DNA of 64,000 bases, taken from the NCBI RefSeq assembly GCF_958301595.1, contig NZ_CATQJU010000001.1:1302001-1366000 (forward strand). Direction: 5' to 3'. This DNA is from Porphyromonas vaginalis. Its GTDB lineage: Bacteria > Bacteroidota > Bacteroidia > Bacteroidales > Porphyromonadaceae. Below, one piece after another: positions 59,325 to 64,000 of the stretch. Made by a program: the position numbers and the translations under genes. The notes beneath the pieces were generated by a model that saw only the letters and a list, made by a program, of their open reading frames with translations, did not search any database and was not told where the DNA came from. Numbering within the stretch: position 1 is the first letter of the stretch; the number at the start of each line of letters is the position of its first letter.

Positions 59325-60230
59325 ATGAAACCTACACTAGTCATTATGGCTGCTGGCATGGGCAGTCGCTATGGCGGACTCAAGCAGCTAGACAAGTTGG
59401 GACCAGCGGGTGAGAGTATCATGGACTACTCCGTCTTTGATGCGATCCGAGCAGGCTTTGGCAAGGTAGTCTTTGTCATACGTCACGCCTTTGCCGAGCA
59501 ATTCAAAGAGCAGGTGCTACAGAAGTATCAGAAGGCTGTCGACACGGCTGTCGTCTATCAGAAGATAGACTCTCTGCCCGAGGGCTTTACCGCTCCTGCT
59601 GAGCGCACTAAGCCGTGGGGTACGAATCACGCCCTGATGATGGCAGCACCTGAGATCGATGGCCCTTTTGCGGTGATCAATGCTGACGACTTCTACGGTC
59701 GTGAGGCTTTTCAGACGATGAGTGACTACCTCTCTCAGCTGCCCGCTGATAGTCGTGGTGCTTACTGTATGGTCGCCTACGACATCGAGAGTACGCTCAC
59801 GGCTGAGGGTAGTGTGAGCCGTGGCGTATGTAAGGCTTCGCCCGAGGGCTACCTCATGCACATCACCGAGCATAAGAACATTCACGAGAATGAGAATCAC
59901 GAGATAGTCAGTATGCACGACGGCAAGAAGCTCTCCATAGCTCGTGGTACACTCGTATCGATGAACCTCTGGGGCTTTACGCCTGACTACTTGGAGCACT
60001 CTGAGAGACTCTTTGCGGATTTCCTCAGAGAGCATGGTAATGAGCCTACGTCTGAGTTTTTTATCCCGACAGTCGTCGACACGTTGATCCGTCAGGGACT
60101 GGCGCAGGTACAGGTCTTGAGCACCGATGCCCGCTGGTTTGGTGCGACCTACGCCTCTGACCGTGATATGGTCATAGAGCATCTGGCGAAGCTGACCGAC
60201 GCGGGAGAGTATCCCTCACCTCTACTCTAG
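59325..60230 (+). CDS. Sugar-phosphate nucleotidyltransferase family protein
   Basis: 301 aa. The nucleotidyltransferase signature MAAGMGSRYGGLKQLDKLGPAGESIMDY (G-x-G-x-R-x9-K type) is followed by INADDFYGREAF for metal binding and WGTNHALMMAAPEI. The C-terminal part is short and lacks a beta-helix, unlike GlmU. It probably forms an NDP-sugar or related activated group. The substrate is not clear from sequence, and the neighbouring genes do not help. Confidence 0.87.
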   Translation: MKPTLVIMAAGMGSRYGGLKQLDKLGPAGESIMDYSVFDAIRAGFGKVVFVIRHAFAEQFKEQVLQKYQKAVDTAVVYQKIDSLPEGFTAPAERTKPWGTNHALMMAAPEIDGPFAVINADDFYGREAFQTMSDYLSQLPADSRGAYCMVAYDIESTLTAEGSVSRGVCKASPEGYLMHITEHKNIHENENHEIVSMHDGKKLSIARGTLVSMNLWGFTPDYLEHSERLFADFLREHGNEPTSEFFIPTVVDTLIRQGLAQVQVLSTDARWFGATYASDRDMVIEHLAKLTDAGEYPSPLL

Positions 60231-60280
60231 GGCAGGCTCTCCCTCTACTTATGAATCATTTTGAAATCGAACAATCGAAT

Positions 60281-62329
60281 ATGAACAATTGCAAACTACT
60301 AGTCGCTGCTCTGTGCGCAGCTTCTATTACGTTCTCTGCTTGTAACAAGAAGCAGGAGAATCAGACCAACGAGGAGATCGTCCCAGCTATCAATCTAGCT
60401 GATATGGACACCCTCGTGCGTCCACAGGATGACTTCTACCACTATGTCAATGGTGGCTGGATTAAGGCTAACCCACTGAAGCCGGCTTACAGTCGCTTCG
60501 GTACCTTTGACGTGCTACGTGACCGCTCACTCGAGCAGATCCACGGCATCGTTGATGAGCTAGCTCAGGGTAACTACAAGGCTGGTACCAATGAGTATCG
60601 CGTCTCTGTACTATACAAGCAGGCTATAGACAGTGTCAAGCGCAACGAGCTAGGCGCTCAGCCGATCCTAGACGAACTAAAAGCTATCGAGGCGATCGAC
60701 TCTAAGGAGGCGCTCGTAGACTTCGCAGCTCAGCAGGACAACAAGGGTGATGCTACCTTCTTCGGCACCTACGTCATGGCCGATGCTGAGAATAGCGATA
60801 TGAACATCTTCAACCTCAATCAGACCGGTCTGGCTCTGGGCAACAAGGAGTACTACACAGACCCAAAGAATGCGGAGATCATCAAGGCATACAACCAGTA
60901 CATCGAGCGCATCGCTCAGCTCGCTGGCTACTCTGCCGAGGATGCGCAGCGCATTGCGAAAAACAATATCGCTATCAGCAACATACTCGCTGACATGTGC
61001 TACTCGCAGACACAGCTTCGTGATGTAGCTCGCAACTTCAACAAGGTTGAGGTTAAGAAGTTTGTCGCTGACAACCCTGGCTTCGACTGGGCACGCTACA
61101 TCGAGGGGCGCAAGCTTCAGACTCTAGAGTCTTGGAATGCTGGTCAGCTAGACTTCTTCAAGAAGTTTAGCAAGTGGTTCCCCACGGCAGACCTACAGGC
61201 ACTCAAGGACTATGTCCTAGCACAGACCATCGACGGCTATGCGAGCTATCTCTCGGATGACTTTGTACAGGCTAGCTTCGACTTCTACTCCACGACACTC
61301 TCAGGTGTCAAGGAGATGCACCCACGCTGGCGTCGTGCCGTCAACCTCCTCAATGGCACGCTCGGTGAGGCACTCGGCGAGGTCTATGTCAAGAAGTACT
61401 TCCCCGCAGAGGCTAAGGAGCGTATGGAGACGATGATCAGCAACCTACAGGCTGCGCTCAAGGATCGTATCTCTCAGCTCGAGTGGATGTCTGACGAAAC
61501 GAAGCAGAAGGCTATCGAGAAGCTCTCTAAATTCACCGTCAAGATCGGCTATCCTGACAAGTGGAAGGACTACTCTAAGCTCAACATCTCAGAGGACAAG
61601 AGCTTTGTGGAGAACCTTCGCAGTGCTATCCAGTTCGAGCACGACTTCAACATGTCTGAGCTAGGTCAGCCAGTCGATCGCTCTCGTTGGCTCATGAATC
61701 CTCAGGATGTCAACGCTTACTACATGCCTTCGACGAATGAGATCTGCTTCCCCGCTGGTATCCTACAGCCTCCATTCTTCAACATCAACGCTGATGACGC
61801 TGTCAACTATGGTGCTATCGGTGTGGTCATCGGTCATGAGATGACGCACGGATTTGACGATCAGGGTAGCGAGTTTGACGCTGTCGGCAATATGAACAAC
61901 TGGTGGACTGTCGCTGACAAGAAGAACTTCAAGACCTCTACGGAGCGTCTCGCGCAGCAGTTCAGCCAGATCAAGATCAATGACAAACTCAACGCTGATG
62001 GCCATCTGACGCTCGGTGAGAATATCGCTGATCAGGGCGGTCTCCTAGTCTCTTACCTAGCACTCCAGAAGCAGCTCGAGGGCAAGAAGGTCGAGAAGAT
62101 CGACGGCTTCACACCAGCACAGCGCTTCTTCATCGGTTACGCTCGTGTATGGGGACAAAACATCACTCCCGAGGAGGAGGTACGTCTGACCAAGATTGAC
62201 CCACACAGCTTGGGCATCAACCGTGTCAATCAGGCTCTGAAGAACATTGATGCCTTCTATGAGGCATTCAACGTCCAGCCTGGCGACCCCATGTACATTG
62301 CTCCTGAGGAGCGTGTCGTGGTCTGGTAA
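60281..62329 (+). CDS. pepO: M13 family metalloendopeptidase (PepO/neprilysin-like lipoprotein)
   Basis: 682 aa from ATG 60281, chosen because the lipoprotein signal (MNNCKLLVAALCAASITFSAC) begins there; an ATG at 60251 would add ten charged residues. M13 features are RPQDDFYHYVNGGWIK near the N-terminus, the zinc motif VIGHEMTHGFDDQGSEFD (HExxH), ENIADQGG with the third ligand Glu, and the C-terminal RVNQALKNIDAFYEAFNV. P. gingivalis PepO is an endothelin-converting-type peptidase; here the protein would be a membrane-anchored peptidase. A strong terminator follows. Confidence 0.96.
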   Translation: MNNCKLLVAALCAASITFSACNKKQENQTNEEIVPAINLADMDTLVRPQDDFYHYVNGGWIKANPLKPAYSRFGTFDVLRDRSLEQIHGIVDELAQGNYKAGTNEYRVSVLYKQAIDSVKRNELGAQPILDELKAIEAIDSKEALVDFAAQQDNKGDATFFGTYVMADAENSDMNIFNLNQTGLALGNKEYYTDPKNAEIIKAYNQYIERIAQLAGYSAEDAQRIAKNNIAISNILADMCYSQTQLRDVARNFNKVEVKKFVADNPGFDWARYIEGRKLQTLESWNAGQLDFFKKFSKWFPTADLQALKDYVLAQTIDGYASYLSDDFVQASFDFYSTTLSGVKEMHPRWRRAVNLLNGTLGEALGEVYVKKYFPAEAKERMETMISNLQAALKDRISQLEWMSDETKQKAIEKLSKFTVKIGYPDKWKDYSKLNISEDKSFVENLRSAIQFEHDFNMSELGQPVDRSRWLMNPQDVNAYYMPSTNEICFPAGILQPPFFNINADDAVNYGAIGVVIGHEMTHGFDDQGSEFDAVGNMNNWWTVADKKNFKTSTERLAQQFSQIKINDKLNADGHLTLGENIADQGGLLVSYLALQKQLEGKKVEKIDGFTPAQRFFIGYARVWGQNITPEEEVRLTKIDPHSLGINRVNQALKNIDAFYEAFNVQPGDPMYIAPEERVVVW

Positions 62330-62350
62330 TCTAGACACCATATCAACGTA

Positions 62351-62405
62351 AAGCGACGCTCTCGTAGAGACAGTAGACTCTATGGGAGCGTCGCTTCCTT
62401 TTCTA
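62351..62405 (+). terminator. Intrinsic terminator of pepO
   Basis: Arms AAGCGACGCTC-TCGTAGAG (62351-62369) and CTCTATGG-GAGCGTCGCTT (62378-62396), followed by CCTTTTCTATTTG. It starts 21 bp after the pepO stop. Confidence 0.88.
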
Positions 62406-62411
62406 TTTGAG

Positions 62412-63464
62412 ATGACCAGCTCCATCTTCCTAGACTTTCGTGGTTTCGTGCTGCTCTTATTCCTCTTAGGCAGTGGTTGTTGCTTGGTAGCGCAGCAGAG
62501 GTTTACCATTGTCTCATACAATGTGGAGAACCTCTTTGACACCATCCCCAGCACCCGCTGGGATGATCGCGAGTACCTCCCCACGGCCCGCAAAGGGTGG
62601 ACGGCAGAGCGTATGAAGCGCAAGTGCCATCAGCTAGCCGAGGTGATCTCCTATGCGACCGCCTGGGATATACCCGCTCTCATAGCACTACAAGAGGTCG
62701 AGAGCGTAGAGGCACTCGAGCAGCTGGCGCACTACACGCTCTTACGAGGGGGCAACTACAAGACCATCTGCGCCACAGGCTCCGACCGCCGTGGTTCTCA
62801 CGTGGCTCTGCTCTATGACGCAGACCGCTTTGCCGTAGAGCAGACCGAGGAGTGGCCACTGTGCATCACGCCCGACAGCATCTACCCGACACGCAACCTG
62901 CTCTTCGTCTCCGGTCGCCTCCCCTCCGCAGCGCCGCTCTCGCTCATCGTCTGCCACCTCCCCTCACGCCGAGGAGGTGCTACCGCCGAGACTGCTCGTG
63001 CTGCGCTCATCGAGATGCTCCGCACGCGTACCGATAGCCTGCTGAGGGCTAATCCTGAGCAAAGCATCGTCGTCGTGGGTGACTTCAACGCCACCCCAGA
63101 AGATGGCTTGACCGACAGCTGGGCTGCCTCCTACCACACCTACCTATCTCAAAACGATTCGTTAGCTATGGTAGACCTCACGCCCCCATTCACCGACGAG
63201 CAACTCAAGACGATGCCCCCAGGGAGCTACTATTACCGAGGCTACTGGGAGCGCATCGACCGACTCTTCGTCTCCCGCACGCTGCTCACCGAGACGCGCT
63301 ATCCGCGTCTAGAGCTAGAGACGGTACGCATAGCCCTGCCCCCGCAGAAGTACATGCACGAGAGCCCAGCCCCGTGGGGCCGTCCGCGACGAACGTACGG
63401 CGGCGACAGCTACCTCGCCGGCCCCAGTGACCACCTTCCGCTCGTCGCCACCCTCCTCTACTGA
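62412..63464 (+). CDS. Endonuclease/exonuclease/phosphatase family protein (exported)
   Basis: 350 aa from ATG 62412; an ATG at 62382 falls in the terminator stem and is rejected. A signal peptide (FRGFVLLLFLLGSGCCLVAQQ) precedes the EEP fold: VSYNVENLFDT, ALQEVESVEALEQL, GSDRRGSHVALLYD, VVGDFNATPEDGL and GPSDHLPLVATLL. These carry the catalytic Asp/Asn/His set for metal-dependent phosphodiester cleavage. Substrates in this family range from nucleic acids to phospholipids and inositol phosphates. Its stop codon is formed by the first bases of a palindromic element (TGAGAC). Confidence 0.9.
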   Translation: MTSSIFLDFRGFVLLLFLLGSGCCLVAQQRFTIVSYNVENLFDTIPSTRWDDREYLPTARKGWTAERMKRKCHQLAEVISYATAWDIPALIALQEVESVEALEQLAHYTLLRGGNYKTICATGSDRRGSHVALLYDADRFAVEQTEEWPLCITPDSIYPTRNLLFVSGRLPSAAPLSLIVCHLPSRRGGATAETARAALIEMLRTRTDSLLRANPEQSIVVVGDFNATPEDGLTDSWAASYHTYLSQNDSLAMVDLTPPFTDEQLKTMPPGSYYYRGYWERIDRLFVSRTLLTETRYPRLELETVRIALPPQKYMHESPAPWGRPRRTYGGDSYLAGPSDHLPLVATLLY

Positions 63465-63482
63465 GACTTTTGCAACAGTCTC
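63463..63482. mobile_element. 20-bp shortened palindromic solo element
   Basis: GAGACTTTTGCAACAGTCTC is the 27-bp unit of 5537-5563 lacking seven central bases. It overlaps the TGA stop of the preceding gene and may also act as a hairpin terminator. Confidence 0.5.
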
Positions 63483-63489
63483 ACGATGC

Positions 63490-63700
63490 GTCACCCCTAG
63501 CGGATACCTCTTCTCAGGGCTGACGCATTATAATCGCCTTTTCAGACGAAACTCATTAGCGACAAGCGAGAGGATAGATGAGGTTACCATATATAATGTG
63601 TCCGCCATGGATTAGCTATTGGCTGTTAGCTATCGGAGCCATCGGAGCTATCAGAGTGATCGGATCTCTAATCTCTAACTTCTAACCTCTAATTTCTATT
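63490..63700. repeat. Mosaic repeat block, inverted relative to 15135-15350
   Basis: Contains GGGCTGACGCATTATAATCGC, AACTCATTAGCGACA, CCATGGATTAGC, the TTRGCYN run (63605-63635), the GATAG/GGAG nonamers and a heptamer array (63662-63700), in the reverse order and on the opposite strand to the left-hand copy. Confidence 0.7.
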
Positions 63701-63971
63701 TACATATCTTTACGGGGAAATTCGTCCGATTCTCTCCTTTCTCGAATATCCACGTGGTGAATCTCAAATATCCACGTGGATGTTTTTTATTTTCCACGTG
63801 GGCGTGATTCATTTCTTCCGAAGTTTCATTTGATTCTTCCGAAGTTTCATTTCATTCCTCCGAAGAATTTTTTATTCTCCACGTGGGGATTTCGAAATAT
63901 CCACGTGGAAATCACTTTTCCCCGACACAGCGCCGTTTCGATATGTAGTCAGCTCTAAATTATTGTAACGA
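63700..63971. repeat. CACGTG palindrome cluster, copy C (inverted)
   Basis: Reverse-complement layout of copies A and B: TTACATATCTTTACGGGG, several CCACGTGG palindromes, three TTCCTCCGAAG/TTCTTCCGAAG units, a double palindrome around TTTCGAAA, and TAAATTATTGTAACGAC at the end. The final ~30 bp of the window follow without a recognisable gene. Confidence 0.85.
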
Positions 63972-64000
63972 CTTAGCGTTGGATTTGCCCAGCCCGTGTC

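Overview
The window looks like a chromosome segment from a Bacteroidales bacterium, most likely a Porphyromonas of the asaccharolytica/uenonis type. Supporting this are a Mfa/FimA-type fimbrial operon (DUF3575, DUF3868-OmpA, Mfa2/FimB-like anchor, two fimbrillin-like lipoproteins), Bacteroidetes promoters of the TTTG / TAnnTTTG type before many genes, a DUF4954 protein, a PepO-like M13 peptidase, and a base composition near 50% G+C by eye. Species assignment is inference. No rRNA or tRNA gene was seen.

Layout. 1-5.4 kb: end of an HlyD-type adaptor, a TolC-type outer membrane factor, then an ABC ATPase / membrane protein / GntR regulator operon. 5.5-9.8 kb (minus): a three-gene proton-translocating transhydrogenase (pntAA-pntAB-pntB) whose PntB carries three tandem copies of the C-terminal nucleotide-binding domain. 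9.9-20.6 kb (minus): a small exported protein, PEP carboxykinase, a membrane protein, a split threonine/serine (or dicarboxylate) exporter, a Fur-family regulator, DnaK and a TonB-dependent receptor. 21-28 kb (minus): the fimbrial operon. 28.4-30.3 kb (minus): a Zn/Cd P-type ATPase. 30.9-33.6 kb (plus): a UbiA prenyltransferase / HAD phosphatase / polytopic membrane protein cassette that may make and use a polyprenyl-phosphate pentose. 34.1-35.7 kb: an IS110-family element and GC-rich repeats. 35.8-37.1 kb (minus): a DUF2520 Rossmann protein and Maf.

37.4-47.1 kb (plus) is a surface polysaccharide locus: an epimerase remnant, Wzx flippase, Wzy-like polymerase, GT4 glycosyltransferase, CapK-like adenylate-forming protein, PglC-like initiating transferase, a PLP enzyme, GNAT acetyltransferase, ATP-grasp ligase and DegT aminotransferase. 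47.6-52.8 kb is a probable defence island: a coiled-coil protein, a Septu-like ATPase/HNH pair, and a second ATPase paired with a protein bearing a PD-(D/E)XK-like motif. The last pair may be an undescribed system. A 5' remnant of a second aminotransferase gene between the two pairs, and a near-copy of the aminotransferase promoter before the island, suggest the island was assembled by recombination.

53-63.5 kb (plus): housekeeping and metabolic genes (efp, malQ, DUF4954, pepE, luxS, a sugar nucleotidyltransferase, an M13 peptidase, an endonuclease/exonuclease/phosphatase).

The intergenic regions are unusually rich in repeats. They hold REP-like palindromes (a 135-bp tandem array and dispersed copies), degenerate heptanucleotide arrays (TTAGARR and TTRGCYN), three ~270-bp clusters of CACGTG palindromes, two clusters of TTTCC-N6-GGAAA units, a 175-bp MITE-like element with a 5-bp target duplication, and 27-bp palindromic solo elements made from one arm of that MITE, one of them inserted exactly at the pntB stop codon.
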